Origin: Locusta migratoria
Taxonomy: Eukaryota; Arthropoda; Insecta; Orthoptera; Acrididae
Direction of reading: 5' to 3'
Assembly: GCA_026315105.1 (NCBI GenBank)
Contig: CM048748.1
Coordinates: 481,023,150 to 481,087,149 of the forward strand
Length of the DNA stretch: 64,000 bases
This document shows positions 45,469 through 57,128 of the stretch, piece after piece. The first letter of the stretch is position 1, and each line of letters opens with the position of its first letter. Made by a program: the position numbers and the translations under genes. Below the pieces are notes generated by a model. It saw only the letters and a list, made by a program, of their open reading frames with translations. It had not been told where the DNA came from and searched no databases.

Positions 45469-47872
45469 GAGCTGCCTTCAACAGCAAATTTTATACACAT
45501 ACCGACTCCAATTATATGAAGGTTATAGTATTCTTTTCTGTTATGTGTCTTCCACAAGACTGCTAACTATGGACGTGTGCTCGAAACCGGTTTGGTAAAT
45601 TAAAAAAATATATTAAAAAAGCAAGCACTCTTGTCAATACGTACCTGTAGTAACGTCGTATAGGAAGACTGAAAGGCACCTCGAATACAAAATATTCGTT
45701 ACAATTCCTCCTATAGCGTGGCGAAAACCGTACCACGTTATATATCCTCGCTCTGGAAACAAGCGTATTTTGTGTGGCCGGTGTAGAACCCAGGCTAAAT
45801 GCGTGAAATACCGCTTACTTCACTCCCGCTGTTGTCAGTTTTCAGAAATTCAGCGTGTAATGCCGCTTTAAAATTGGGAGCGTGACGATTTTCCGGGGGA
45901 CGCGCCATCAATGTTTCAGAGTGCGCATCGCCTGTCAGAGGCCCCTGTGAGCCGCCGTGCCCGTTCTGTACAGCAATTGTGGCGATCTGCCGAGGGAGAA
46001 CACCCACCCTTCCTCCACTGCCCATGTCGACTTTATTACGCGACGTGAGCACGTCGCAACCGGACTTTGATGCGCGCCGCGAACTACCTCTCGTTCCCTA
46101 ATAAGCCAGATATACTTTCATGTGGTTTTTAATATCCAGAGAAAAAATTATAACTGGAGAGACGAGTGAATTAATTAACTCTGTCTTTTGATCAAAGCTG
46201 ACAAAGGGCAAACGCAAGAGCTTATGAGATTTTCAGTTTCATTTAGCAAACAGTGTTGCAGGTAAAGAGGATGTTCTTTTTTATCTCCGCTGTCTCAGAT
46301 TGTGGATGCAGCATGTTGGGTTTTGTGAGGTGTTACATTCATGTCGGTTAGGAGCTACGGATATGTTAACTCCGAATGGTTCTAATATCCACGCTGCTGA
46401 CTGATTCATTTTTATTTCTCAGATATGAAACCTAAAGAATTGCACAGTAACGTTGCAATAAAGCAAATTATCAGCGATAAAGTGTCATCCATGACGAACG
46501 ATTTAAAATTTTCACCTTAATCGTAATTTGTATTTATCGTGAAAATACACGATCGTTGGAGTAAATTGAAATTCCTTTGATTTTCACATCACGTTGAACC
46601 TAGAATCTCGTATGGTGTACGGAATGATTAGTTACAGCGCAGTAAGAACTTCCAGTATTTACGTTTTTTTTCTGAATCTTTCGCCGAGCCCAACAAAACT
46701 TTCTTCCTCTACAGGTTCATGATGCTGTACGGATATATTCACAGAATTTAAAACTAGAGTTATGAAAGCTTGTAGGTTTAGTGAAGTATTAAATGTCTTA
46801 TTTCGCTAGAAACTGGTCAACAACTGTAAAACAGGTGCGCTCTTTGCTTTCTCCCTTGAGAAGTGGTTTTTTCCAGGACTACCGTCCGGTTTTGGCGGTA
46901 ATATCATTCGTATTCGTTTTATGTGTACCTCATAGGGTATACATAGCGAATACACGTTATTCCAAGACCCTCATGAACAGAGTGTCAAAAGTTTTGTATA
47001 GCAGATATTAATGAAATTATGAAATCTTCTTTAAAAGTGTCGCCGTCTTGAAGATGTTTTTGGAGAAGACTTATAGTACAGGGGCATTGCCAAATTGTTC
47101 GTAGCAGGCCGAGTACTTTCTATAGCAGAACTGCCATTGCACGTGGTCTGTTAGTTCGTACCTAACTTATGTAACGTAAAAGCAGAGTCAGATTCCGACT
47201 AGATTTTTTTAATTTGTGGACGGCCAGTGGTCTGCCCCTGAGTTAAGAGGCTGCTGTGGACCAGTACCATTCTTGGTCGCAACTCTGTTCCGTTTCCCAC
47301 CCAGAGGAATCGTTACATGCTTTCGCTATGACAGACGTATGTGAAAAGTCACTGCCTTAGCCCAGTCTCGACTAACCCTACGAGAATAGAGCACCCCTGG
47401 CACTCGTGGCCAAAGCACCTCACAATTTATTTTACTTTCATCTTCCTTTCATGGAAATTTATTGGTATTATTAGCATAACACTTGTCCTTTTTTGGAACT
47501 GTCGGAAAGTCGGTTTTTTAGGCTCCTCATGTAGGACTTTATCGAGAGTTTAAGAAATAAAAAACAGTTTTCAACATGAGATGATGTTCTTCATGTTTGA
47601 AACCTTAATTGTTAGCTATGTTTTATTTTTCAGGCGTTTGCTCCTCGCTTATTTTTCACCGTTAGTCGCTGGCGTTATCTAGCTTACATTACACCATGCC
47701 CTCTCGTCTCTCTTCCTCGCCTTCTACTCTAGTCTCTATACATTTCATGCAGCACAATTATTAGTACGTCGTATTCCCTTAACTATGTGTCGTACAGTAC
47801 TAAATTTTTCCACGTTCGTACGGTGTTTTCCACGTTCGTGCTGTGAACTATTAGGAAACTGTTTGTGAAGTA
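45469..47872. other. no gene seen
   Basis: Mostly AT-rich. A slightly GC-rich patch lies at 45780-46080, with a minus-strand frame without motif. CGAAACCGGTTTGG at about 45584 is a palindrome-like phrase. CTATGTGTCGTACAG near 47783 echoes the modular repeat. Confidence 0.45.
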
Positions 47873-48093
47873 CACTTCTGGCAATTAAAATTGCTACACC
47901 ACGAAGATGACGCGCTACAGACGCGAAATTTAATCGACAGGAAGAAGATGCTGTGATATGCAAATATTAGCTTTTCAGAGCATTCACACAAGGGTGGCGA
48001 CACATACAACGCGCTGCTACGAGGGAAGTTTCCAACCGATTTCTCATACACAAACAGCAGTTGACCGGCGTTTCCTAGTGAAACGTTGTTGTG

Positions 48094-49197
48094 ATGCCTC
48101 GAGTAAGTTCAAATTCAAATGTAGAAATGTTTGTAGAGCTTATGGGACTTAATTACCGGGTCATCAGTCCGTAAACTTACGAACTAATTATGAACTAGCT
48201 AATACTAAGAACGGCACAAATATCCATGCCCGAGAGGGGATTGGAACCCCCCTCCATCGTGTAAGGAGGAGAAATGCTACCATCACGTTTCCGACATTAA
48301 TAAAGGTCGGATTGTAGCCTATCGCAATTGCGGTTTATCGAATGGCGACATTGCTGCTCGCGTTGGTCGCAATACAATGACTGTTTGCAGAATATGGAAT
48401 CAGTCGGTTCAGGAGGGCAATAGGAAACGCCGTGCTGGATGCCAGCGGCCTTGTATCACTAGCAGTCGAGATGACAGGCATCTTATCCGCATGGCTGTAA
48501 TGGATTGTGCAGCCACGTCTCGGTCCCTGAGTCAACATACGGGGACGTTTGCAAAACAACAACCATCTGCACGAACAATTCGACGACGTTTGCAGCAGCA
48601 TGGACTATCAGCGCGGAGACTATGGCTTCGGTTACCCTTGATGCTGCATCACAGACAGGAGCGCCTGCGATGGTGTACGCAACGACGAGCCTGGGTGCAC
48701 GAATGGCAAAACGTCATTTTTTCGGACGAATCCAGGTTCAGTTTACAGCATCATGATGGTCGCATCCGTGTTTGGCGACATCGCGGTGAACGCATATTGG
48801 TAGCGTGAATTCATCATCGCCATACTGGCGTATCACCTGGCGTGATGGTATGTGGTGCCATTGGTTACACGTCTCGGTCACCTCTTGTTCGCATCGACGG
48901 CACTTTGAACAGTGGCCGTTACATTTCAGATGTTTTGCGACCCGTGGCTCTATCCTTCATTCGATCGTTGTGAAACCCTACATTTCAGCAAGATAATGCA
49001 CGACCGCATGTTGCACGTTCTGTACGGGCCTTTCTGGATACGGAAAATGTTCGAATGCTGCCCTGGCCAGCAGTTGATATCGTGTTGAAGTTGCATGGGC
49101 ATCTGTACCTGTCCACACCACCCAAGCTCAGTTTGACTCAATGCCCAGGCGTATCAAGGCCGTTATCACGGCCAGATGTGGTTGTTCTGGGTACTGA
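48094..49197 (+). pseudogene. Tc1-family transposase, interrupted and internally deleted
   Basis: ATG at 48094 is followed after four codons by the SINE at 48108-48256. The frame resumes with HVSDINKGRIVAYRNCGLSN and GDIAARVGRNTMTVCRIWNQ (paired-type DNA-binding), then PSARTIRRRLQQHGLSARR. The first catalytic block is WQNVIFSDESRFSLQHHD. A shift follows near 48808, then GVMVCGAIGYTSRSPLVRID and FQQDNARPHVARSVRAFLD (second Asp). After MLPWPA the expected SPDLSPIENVW block with the third acidic residue is missing, apparently by an in-element deletion of about 150 bp, and the tail resumes to ARCGCSGY and TGA. Activity is impossible without the third residue. Confidence 0.9.
48108..48256 (-). repeat. 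SINE-1 copy, head-truncated, 9-bp target duplication (one mismatch)
   Basis: TCGAGTAAG at 48099-48107 and TCGTGTAAG at 48257-48265. The SINE ends at its B box (GAGGGGATTGGAACCCCC), so the tRNA head is missing. Confidence 0.88.
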
Positions 49198-49482
49198 TTT
49201 CTTTGGATCTATTCACCCAAATTGCGCGAAAATGTAATCACGTGTCAATTCTTATATAATACATTTGTCCAATGAATAACCGTTTATCACGTTTATCATC
49301 TGCATTTCTTCTTGATGTGGCAATTTTAATGGCCAGTAGTATATATTTCTAGCAATGGAAAAAAAGAAAAAAAATTACATAAATTACGACCCACCTTTAC
49401 TTGTATATCCCATAATTCAAAAGTTCCTTCTAGATAACTCATCCTTCAGTTCGTTTTAAAACTTACATCTTATAAAGTAGGC

Positions 49483-49485
<3 letters not shown>

Positions 49486-49533
<48 letters not shown>
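49486..49533 (+). repeat. (TG)n microsatellite
   Basis: About 24 uninterrupted TG units. Copy A has the corresponding site as (ACAT)n(AC)n at 45054-45083. Confidence 0.95.
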
Positions 49534-49536
<3 letters not shown>

Positions 49537-49989
49537 TTCCACATTTTCTACACTACTGCACCGATGTCAACCATACTTGGTAAACATGTTCCTTAATATC
49601 AGGCAACAATCGCTGTTGGGGTAAGAATCACCTACGACACATACGTAAGGAGATATGACGTCATAAACAATGAGATGAGCGAAAAACCGCTGCGTCAAAC
49701 GACAATGCTGCACATATAGTCCTAAACCACTGGATCGATTTCAACCAGATTTGGTACACATATTCCTTACCGTGCTGTAGGGGTAAGAACCACATACGAC
49801 ACGTGGTCCATGAGATATAACCTCATGAACAACGGAAATCTTAAAAAACTGCCACATAATGCGACGAGACTTTATAAATACATTATATGAGAATGACAGT
49901 ACTTGGCTACTTGCGACAAACTTTAAACATAATTTTCAAAACTTTATTAAATTTTTCCTCTCAGACAACCACATCAAAATAATGAAAGG

Positions 49990-50039
<50 letters not shown>
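49990..50039 (+). repeat. poly-A run of about 50 bases
   Basis: Uninterrupted A run inside copy B. The equivalent place in copy A (near 44579) has only seven T. Open frames encoding poly-Lys or poly-Phe across it are artefacts. Confidence 0.97.
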
Positions 50040-50040
<1 letters not shown>

Positions 50041-51570
50041 GTTTCTCGCTTACTACTTTTCCGCTGTTCATGGAGCAAAACTGTGGCATTCGGTATAACG
50101 TTACAATTTATAATTTCTACACTATCAATTGTACTCGCAGGAAATTTTGCAGACAGAATACACACTTAAATCTGAATGTACGTTTGAAATTGTATCACAG
50201 TACGACATGTAGTTCATAAAATATGAGGAAGTAAAGAGTAACGTTCAAGGAAAATCGCCCCATCAAGCCTCACGTTTCTTCTTTACTATTAACCATATTC
50301 GCAATAGATTTTACCGACATACAGCACTTATACAAATCAATATATTCCTGCAAAATTTTACAATTGTACAACATATCCGTCGAGTCTGTCTGTTCATCTA
50401 TTAGAAACAACTTCACGAAACAACTTTACGAATTCGCATGGGGCTTTCACAGGAAACTTCAGCGTACCTTGAGACTTGAGACAACATATAGACCTAGTTT
50501 CATAAAAATCGGATCACGGAAAGAACAACATAAAAATTTAACGTTTTTCAACGACAACGGTCATAGCTTTGTCTTTCGTCTCCAAAACTAATCGACGCAT
50601 TTTCAGGGTTTTTTCACAGGAAAAGTGTTGGTATCTTGATGTTACAAAAACGCTTCATTTCACAAATTCGGATCACAAAAAGTAAGACATCCCAAATTAA
50701 ACAGTTCTCTGAAATCAATCGAATGTGACTGTTTGTAGAGAATAATCTCCAAAAGTATGAAATGAACATTCATGGGGGTATCACAGATAAATAGAGAATA
50801 TCCTAGGGCGAGAGATAGGCTTTATTTCATCAAAATCAGATCAGGAAAGTAAAAGATATCGCAATTTGAAGTTTTAGGTGTATTTCATGCTTGGAAAGAA
50901 CGGCGTAATGCAGCAAAGAACTAATAGATAGGGCTGTGGGCATAGAACCAAATAACAGAGAGTCAGTCACGTGACTAGCGGCAATGTGAGATGTTGGTTT
51001 CAACCACAACACGGCCGTGCTTAATCCATATATTCACATACTGATAGCACAGTCTAACGTATGTGTACACTGCTATGGAAGTTTGTCTCACGCTTGGAGC
51101 GACAATAGCGCATCTAATGGAAAGAGAGCCAACCGTAATACTATTAATTGTTTTCAGTGATATTTCTAATTCATTAAGGAAATACTTATTATATTTCAGC
51201 TTTCCATGCATCAGCCCATTTTCGAGAGTGTTTCAAATGGCGAATATAACTGATGTATGATGTAAGCTACATCATATTCATGAAGGTATGTCTATTTTTA
51301 ACACGTTTCGCAGACGTATTAAGAGAAACTACTGACATATGTTCATGCGGTTTTCACAGGAAATTTGAACTAAGATGGGGGCAACATACAGGCATGATTT
51401 CATAAAAAATGTGATCACGGAAAGATAGATACATCGTAGTCTTAAGTGTTTTCAGTAAATGGCTGTTCGTCTATTAGAAAAACCTAATCTGGAACAACTT
51501 CGCTTTATAAAAGTGGAATCAGGGAAATTGCTTTAGATGTATGGTGGGTCTGTGCTTGAAGTATGGATTG

Positions 51571-51638
51571 CATGAAATACCCAAGTGCGGCGAATAAAAA
51601 GTTGTGCCCTGCCGGGATTCGAACCCGGGTATTTCATC
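51571..51638. repeat. short palindromic insert containing a tRNA B-box-like core
   Basis: CATGAAATACCCAAG at the left and its imperfect inverse CGGGTATTTCAT at the right enclose CTGCCGGGATTCGAACCCGG. That core matches a tRNA T-arm / B box in reverse. Copy A lacks this insert at the equivalent position (near 38470). Confidence 0.6.
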
Positions 51639-51849
51639 TAAACCTAGTACAGTGAAGCCATAACTGATCGCAAATTGTGATTTATTTCATTAATTTGAAC
51701 ACTGTAATGTCGTCAAAAATATATAATTATAGTGTTACTGATTTCGCTTTGTTTATTAAATACTTAACGACATTTCTTTGCTTATTTTGGCACGTTTCAC
51801 TTTTTGTATCAAAAACTTTATGAAGATACATCGTTGCGAACAATGACTT

Positions 51850-51997
51850 TTGCCGGCCACATTGGCCGAGAGGTCTGCGGCGCGTCAGTCACAGTCTGTA
51901 CGGCCGCTACGGTCGGGGGTTTGAATCCCCCCCTCGGGCATGGATACTTGTGTCGTCTTTAGTATAAGGTAGTTGATAAGTAGTTTGTAAGTTCAGA
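51850..51997 (+). repeat. SINE-1 copy, tail-truncated, inside copy B
   Basis: Head GCCGGCCACATTGGCCGAGA, B box GGGGGTTTGAATCCCCCC, then TCGGGCATGGATACTTGTGT and AGTATAAGGTAGTTGATAAG up to TTTGTAAGTTCAG, where the tail is lost. Confidence 0.88.
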
Positions 51998-52159
51998 TTC
52001 TATTTTTATTGGCTGAGGTCCGGAACCCTAAAAAGCCATCATATACACAGGCCCTCCTTCAACAACCGTTGCGAAGCACGGGCATATAAGCTAGTATTGG
52101 TATATTCTAAATAGCACTGCAAATAATGTAACAATCGCCAGATCTCGCTGTTCAATAAA

Positions 52160-52292
52160 GTATTTTGTGCATCAAATGTTAAAATTTTTGTGAAGCTTAA
52201 GAGAATTAACTGCGGGGTCATGAGTAGCTAAACTCACAAACTACTTATGAACTACCTTATACTAAAGACGACACAACCATCTATGCCGGAGG
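52160..52292 (-). repeat. SINE-1 copy, head-truncated
   Basis: Tail and body only: TTTTTGTGAAGCTTAAGAGA, TAACTGCGGGGTCATGAGTA, ACTACTTATGAACTACCTTA, ATACTAAAGACGACACAACC, ending just before the B box. Confidence 0.8.
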
Positions 52293-52479
52293 GTGCTGCT
52301 TCCACAGATCTGTAATGAGCTGAATTTGTTCGAGACATAATTTGCGTCAGTGAACTCAGTCGTCGATGGAAACTTGCATAAGGTTATTAGTACGAATGCA
52401 AGTCGATCTACGCCTTCGCAGTTACAGACCGCCCGTGAAATTGATATCATTCATTTGTGTTGCGAGTGGTGAGGATTAA

Positions 52480-52715
52480 TTAGAGAGCCCCTAGGGTGAG
52501 GCTCGGCGCCTTTGGAACCGCCGCGGTTCATTCCTACTCGCCGCGCCGCTTGTGCGAGAGTGAGCCGGCGGCGTGACTAATTGCGAATCCATTACGGGGG
52601 GCGCTCCGCGCTCCGTTCCAGCGCGCTGTTCCCGCAGGCAGCTCCGCTAATCAGTTTATCGGATTCGATGACACGAGGGAAGCGAAGAATCTCCCCCAGG
52701 CCCGATGGACGACCC
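52480..52715. other. GC-rich, apparently non-repetitive island with TAAT-type motifs
   Basis: CpG-rich block framed by GGATTAATTAGAGAG on the left and CCGCTAATCAGTTTATCGG on the right, with GACTAATTGCGAATCC inside. No repeat match in the window and no convincing frame. Confidence 0.4.
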
Positions 52716-53737
52716 GGGCGTCAGGTAGGAAACAGGGAACAAGTTGGAAGGAACGTTAAATTTTTGCATATAGCAGACCTTCGGACCGAAAAGGAAGTGT
52801 ACTCTCTCTGCTCCGTTACCTGCACAGAAAAATAGCCGTGTGTCAATTAATTTACGATTTATTTACGACACACTCCACCAATTCAACTACTTTGGCGCCA
52901 CCTAAAGGGGAAATGAAATCTAGCATAAAAGCACATTCTCCTCCTACACTTCTGGGCCGATTTCAATCAAACTTTGTACTCATATTCGTTTTTAAGAGTA
53001 AAAACTGGCCATGGCAGTGAGAAACACCAGGGAGAGCCCATAGTTGATGCACAGAACACATTCTTTCCTCCGTTTTGCGCATTACGTCAACGTGTTAAAG
53101 CAAGTGCATTTTCAGTTGACTCTGTTTATTTTTTTTTGTTAAATGCAATTTGTGCTGATGCTATGTGTGAAAACTATAACAAAACTAAAAGTAGTGCTAC
53201 TTACGAAAGTTTCCAGAAGATCGTGAAATGTGTAGGTACACTGTCGATTCAGCTTTGTAGAAGAAGTGACAGTCTCGATATAACAAATGCTACCTGTAGG
53301 ATACAGAGCCACTTCCGTTGCTGCTTTGGCTTCTATCGAACAAAGACACGACACTAGCTTCACTGTCACCAAAGAAAAAAAATGACCAGAGCATGGAAAC
53401 AGTAAAAAAGGTCGTATTGAGGATGAAATGAAGAGACTTGATAAAGAATTACCATTACTAAATCAAATAAATCTGCTTTTAAGATCTGAAAACAATACGA
53501 TGAGAACGAAAAACTGTACTAAGTAGACCGAGGAAACAATGCCAAGGTTTTCAGTAGATATCGACAAATTGTAAATTGTCACCAAGTTATTTACAAATAC
53601 ACAAATGTCTTCTCAAAAACAAGAAGTGTACCACATTGTACGCATGAAGGTGCAAGCAAAGCCTTTCTTCGTGGTATCTGCATGTACGGATAAGGTGTAA
53701 CTTTATGCAATGTTGTCGATTGTGATGCACTAACTGC
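52716..53737. other. no gene seen
   Basis: AT-rich; a 127-residue plus-strand frame at 52974-53357 has no motif I recognise. GGGCCGATTTCAATCAAACT near 52957 resembles the phrase of the modular repeats. Confidence 0.45.
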
Positions 53738-53795
53738 CACGGGGAGTGGCCGAGAGCATTGAGGCGCTACGCTCCGATGCGCGAGGCCGTTTTTT
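53738..53795 (+). repeat. SINE-1 head fragment
   Basis: CACGGGGAGTGGCCGAGAGC, TTGAGGCGCTACGCTCCGAT, GCGCGAGGCCG, then it stops abruptly at a T run and the LINE fragment. Confidence 0.75.
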
Positions 53796-53796
53796 T

Positions 53797-54135
53797 ATGC
53801 AGAATAGCAATGGTAAGAAAAGCGTTTTTGAAAAAGAGAAATTTGTTAACCTCGAACATTAATTTAAGCGTGAGGAAGTCATTACTGGAGGCATTTGTGT
53901 GGAGTGTTGCCTTTTATGGGAGTGAAACATGGGCGATATAAACACTGCGGACAGGAAGAGGAAATTTGAAATGTATTATTAGAAAAGAATGCTGAAGATC
54001 TGGTGGCTGGATCTCATGAGTAATGAGGAGGTATTGCACAGAATTGAGGAGAAAAGGAATTTCTGACATGCCTCGACTGAAAGAAGGGATCGATTGGTAA
54101 GACATTTTTGGGCATCAAGGAATCGTGAATTTCCT
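53797..54135 (+). mobile_element. RTE-type LINE fragment (C-terminal region)
   Basis: Matches the full copy from about 32735 onward: RIAMVRKAFLKKRNLLTSN, INLSVRKSLLEAFVWSVAFY, GSETWAI, then degraded MLKIWWLDLMSNEEVL and KKRDRLVRHFW-like remnants. It ends before the CAA tail. Frameshifts present. Confidence 0.85.
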
Positions 54136-54589
54136 GATAGCTCGGTGCTGGTATAACGGTGGCTGGCTGACAGAGCGGCTTTCGGTATGTTAGGTAAAAT
54201 ACCGTGTATGTAAGTTGCAGTGTTGGAAATGTTTAGTAGCTACGCAGACGTTGTACTAGATGTCTTTGTCGATTTTGGTTATTTCCAGCAGTAAATTCGA
54301 ATTGTTAAATTGATATGCAAATTTAAAGTGGAACGGTCGAACTGTTAATGCATAAATTAAAATGATATGCAAAAACTTTTAGGGAGTGACAGCGGATGGC
54401 GTGGGGGCGGCACTCGCACAAGCGGCCACGTTCGACGTTCTTCCCAGGTGGGGATTAGTTGGCTCCTTTTTTTTCTTCCAATAAAAAACATTTACACAAA
54501 AAGTGTAAAAATATGTCATAAATTAAGTAGGATTTATTTTAAAAGAATGAGTCCACTCCCGAAACGAGTCCTGTGTGCGCCACTGGTGC
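54136..54589. other. no gene seen
   Basis: AT-rich; nothing recognised. Confidence 0.5.
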
Positions 54590-55110
54590 CAGCAAGATAT
54601 GTTCGTGTTGACCCTGCAGTACTCGTCCGGCGGGTGATTTTATCCTAAACATGGCCCCGCCGAGGACACGGGTAGCCACAGAGCTGCGCTTTAGCCGGCA
54701 AAAAGCGGCAGCAATCACCGGCCGGCAGCGGCATAACTGAAACCGCGCGCCGTGAAATTACTCGCCGCGACCATTAGGACGGAGAGCGACGGGCCGGCGT
54801 GCGACGAGCACCGCCAGACAGCGCACTAAACTGCAACTATTTTCCTCCGCGCAGTCACGTGAGGCCAGCTCGAGACTGCCCCGTATCACTGCGCGCCGAC
54901 TGTTCAGGGCGGCGCAGTGCGACACGGCGGCAGTTCTCCGCCGACCGCCTACGAGAACCGCAGCTGAGGCACCGCGACCGACGCCTCCGGGGAAAAGAAG
55001 AGAAGAGTCCCTGCCAGCGACGCCGCGCCTCCAGGACTTCCCGCAACGGAAAACGTCGTCCGGCTCCGTCTCCCTGGCCGTTCTCTCAAGGCTGTCGTTA
55101 TCTCCCTGGG
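54590..55110. other. GC-rich, apparently non-repetitive island
   Basis: CpG-rich block with GTGATTTTATCCTAAAC, GAAATTACTCGCC and CGACCATTAGGACGG words. Overlapping Arg/Ser/Pro-rich frames on both strands (54799-55143, 54855-55046) are composition artefacts: no domain, no conserved start. Confidence 0.4.
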
Positions 55111-55824
55111 TTGTACCTAATTGGCAAAGAAGATAATGTTTAGTTGATGTTTGTTGTTTTTGCCTTAATTTCTGAAGATAGTTTATTTTGTTTCCAGAAG
55201 AATAGTTTGTCTGCTCAATAAAAACAATTTCCGAATCAGACAGTGTCTTTCAGTTATTATCTCCTGAGGTGAGATATAGCACTAATCTTATCCTTGTGGG
55301 CGTTTCGCGTGATACACGCAGGAGGAAGCAACTTATTGATTGATTCTTCATGAAAAGTACGCTCTCGGAAGTTGCGCGGTACACGACGTCTCTCTTGCAG
55401 CGCCTGCCTCTGGAGTTTCCTGTCACTTTTGCACTCATTACGTGAGCCCGCAACGAAGCGTGATGCTCACCGTTACATCTTCTCCGTGTCATCTATTAAC
55501 CCGACTTTTACGGAAAGCACTACTCGATCTCTGGCCGAATGAGTCTTTTGTAACTAACTTCCTTTGTTGGCGGACTGCACTTCCTGAGCATTCTTCTGGC
55601 ATCTGCCTTACTGACGACTGATTTTATATGCTCGCTCCATTTCAAATCGCCCCTTACCTCTCTACTCGCAGATATATTATTCAAGTAACTGCTTCCATTG
55701 TTTGTCCTGCTATTGCTGAGTTATAGAATCAAGGCACATTCTTTCGATGTAAAGGCAGCACTTTACACTTGTTTCATGGACTCGTGAGGTCGTCTACATA
55801 CCCTTACACGTCCTTACGCTCGAT
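55111..55824. other. no gene seen
   Basis: Mixed composition; nothing recognised. A single GTCCTGCTATTGCTGAG-type phrase has no partner here. Confidence 0.45.
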
Positions 55825-56330
55825 AAAAATAGTAACGAGTTTCATCAGACCAGGAAACTTGTTCCCAGACATCAACAGTCCAATGTCAGTGTTGACGGGC
55901 CCAAGTAAGGCAAAAAGCTTTGTCCCGTGCAGGCAGCAACGCTATAGGATTGGGCCTTCGGCTCCTAAAGCACATATCGATGACGTTTCATCGAATGGTT
56001 CGCCCGGAATCGCTTGTAGGTGGCCCATCATTGGCAAATTTGCACTGATGTCACGCTGTACGATTCTCTTCAGTCATCGTCGGTCGCGTTCTTGCAGAAT
56101 CTTCAAGATTTTTTCCGGCTGCAGCGATGTCCGGGAGTTTATGTTTTACCGAATTCTCGATATTCACGTTACCATCGTGAAATGGTCGACCGGGAAAATC
56201 CTCACCTCATCGCTACCTCGTAGATGCCGTGTACCACCGCGTTCAAAACGTAGGCGATGCCACAGAGTGCTGTCGTGTGAAGGCTGCTTCTGCTGGTAGC
56301 GAGACGTGATACGCGTTGTGTGGTTTTCTT
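55825..56330 (-). pseudogene. Tc1-like transposase, decayed
   Basis: The minus strand begins near 56260 with a basic stretch (RHRLRFERGGTRHLRGSDEV), then VTVNIENSVKHKLPDI. It continues KFANDGPPTSDSGRTI and ends with WTVDVWEQVSWSDETRYYF, a first catalytic Asp block (WSDE). The plan is that of Tc1-like proteins: basic helix-turn-helix, then linker, then W-x-x-V-W-SDE. Catalytic residues two and three are absent, so only the N-terminal half survives, with frameshifts. The 176-residue plus-strand frame at 55769-56299 is its shadow. Confidence 0.55.
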
Positions 56331-57128
56331 GCGATATAGAAAACACGCCAGGTCTTAAGAAGGGAAGAAGACAGTGTTGTAGCCTCAGTCAGTTCTCTCT
56401 ATGTAAGTGCCGCCAAAAATTAGAAACAATTATTTCCGTTCAGTATTTGCACGTAGGGGCTCATGTTAATTAAATGGTAAAGACCTTTCTCTTTGGCCAG
56501 TCACACAGAAACTGCTTAATTATTTAAGGAGCTTATTATTTACTCATCATTTCCACCACGTTGCTCGTTTTGAACTTTTAAATTAATGCGAGTACACTAA
56601 CTTTGTTTCTTGTGCAATTTCTTGGCAGTATAAGTGCTTAAATAATAAAAACTGTAAAAATAAGTCCTACATTTTTTTATTCTGTTAAGTTAATTAGATT
56701 TTACATTAAGAAGCAACTTATCTATTACCTGTATAGATAAACACTTCTGATTTCGTTTTTACTCACTATCGTGGAAGTTTCAAATGACAAAGTCAAAGTG
56801 AAGAACGTTACGTACAGTCTTTCCCCCTGTCAGTGTCACGTGAAGTGGGAAGGAGAGGAAAGGAAGATTACGGCAGCCTCGGAGTAACGTTGCATTGTTA
56901 TTAACTCAAGCGCGACTGAACGATCAGCTGTTATGGTACAGAGACATACCGAATTAGCGTTTCGGGAAGACGTTCGAAATCGGAATTCTTCGAGACCCAG
57001 ATGGGGCAGGAAAATTTTCCTAGTCATTGAACTCTGAATGCCTTGTGTTCTCGGAGCAGCTACAAAGCAACCGTTCGAACTACCGTACGAAACAGAACTA
57101 AGGAGCAAATTGAGACTGGTGCGGCGGC
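56331..57128. other. no gene seen
   Basis: AT-rich; minus-strand frame at 56836-57255 runs into the inverted repeat and has no motif. Confidence 0.45.

Larger units (their letters stand above)
47873..49341 (+). mobile_element. Tc1-family transposon with SINE inserted
   Basis: Terminal inverted repeats CACTTCTGGCAATTAAAATT on the left and, on the right, the reverse of AATTTTAATGGCCAGTAGTA. They are flanked by TA (47871-47872 and 49342-49343). About 1.47 kb including a 149-bp SINE. One transposase frame on the plus strand. Lies in the spacer between the two inverted modular repeats. Confidence 0.93.
49462..52095 (-). mobile_element. modular protein-free repeat, copy B
   Basis: Inverted relative to 38048-45103. 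On the minus strand it starts ACTAGCTTATATGCCCGTGC, TTCGCAACGGTTGTTGAAGG and ends GCCTACTTTATAAGATGTAA. It contains at least three internal units of about 170 bp around 50430-50900. They share CAGGAAA, CATAAAAATCGGATCACGGA and TCTCCAAAA words. A separate pair of units at 49550-49850 shares TTTCAACCA-A-TTGGTA and GTAAGAA-CAC-TACGACAC. The only additions beside simple repeats are a short palindrome (51571-51638) and a SINE (51850-51997). No protein frame. Confidence 0.8.

Noticed and set aside
49974..50165. Poly-Phe/poly-Lys encoding frames
   Set aside because: Produced by the 50-base A run.
52974..53357. 127-residue frame as a small secreted or Cys-containing protein
   Set aside because: No signal peptide, no family resemblance, and no supporting codon pattern.
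54799..55143. Arg/Ser-rich 114-residue frame as a possible gene
   Set aside because: Composition artefact of a GC-rich island: an opposing frame of similar quality exists and no motif is seen.
55769..56299. 176-residue plus-strand frame
   Set aside because: The opposite strand carries a Tc1-like WSDE motif and basic N-terminus; the plus reading has no motif.
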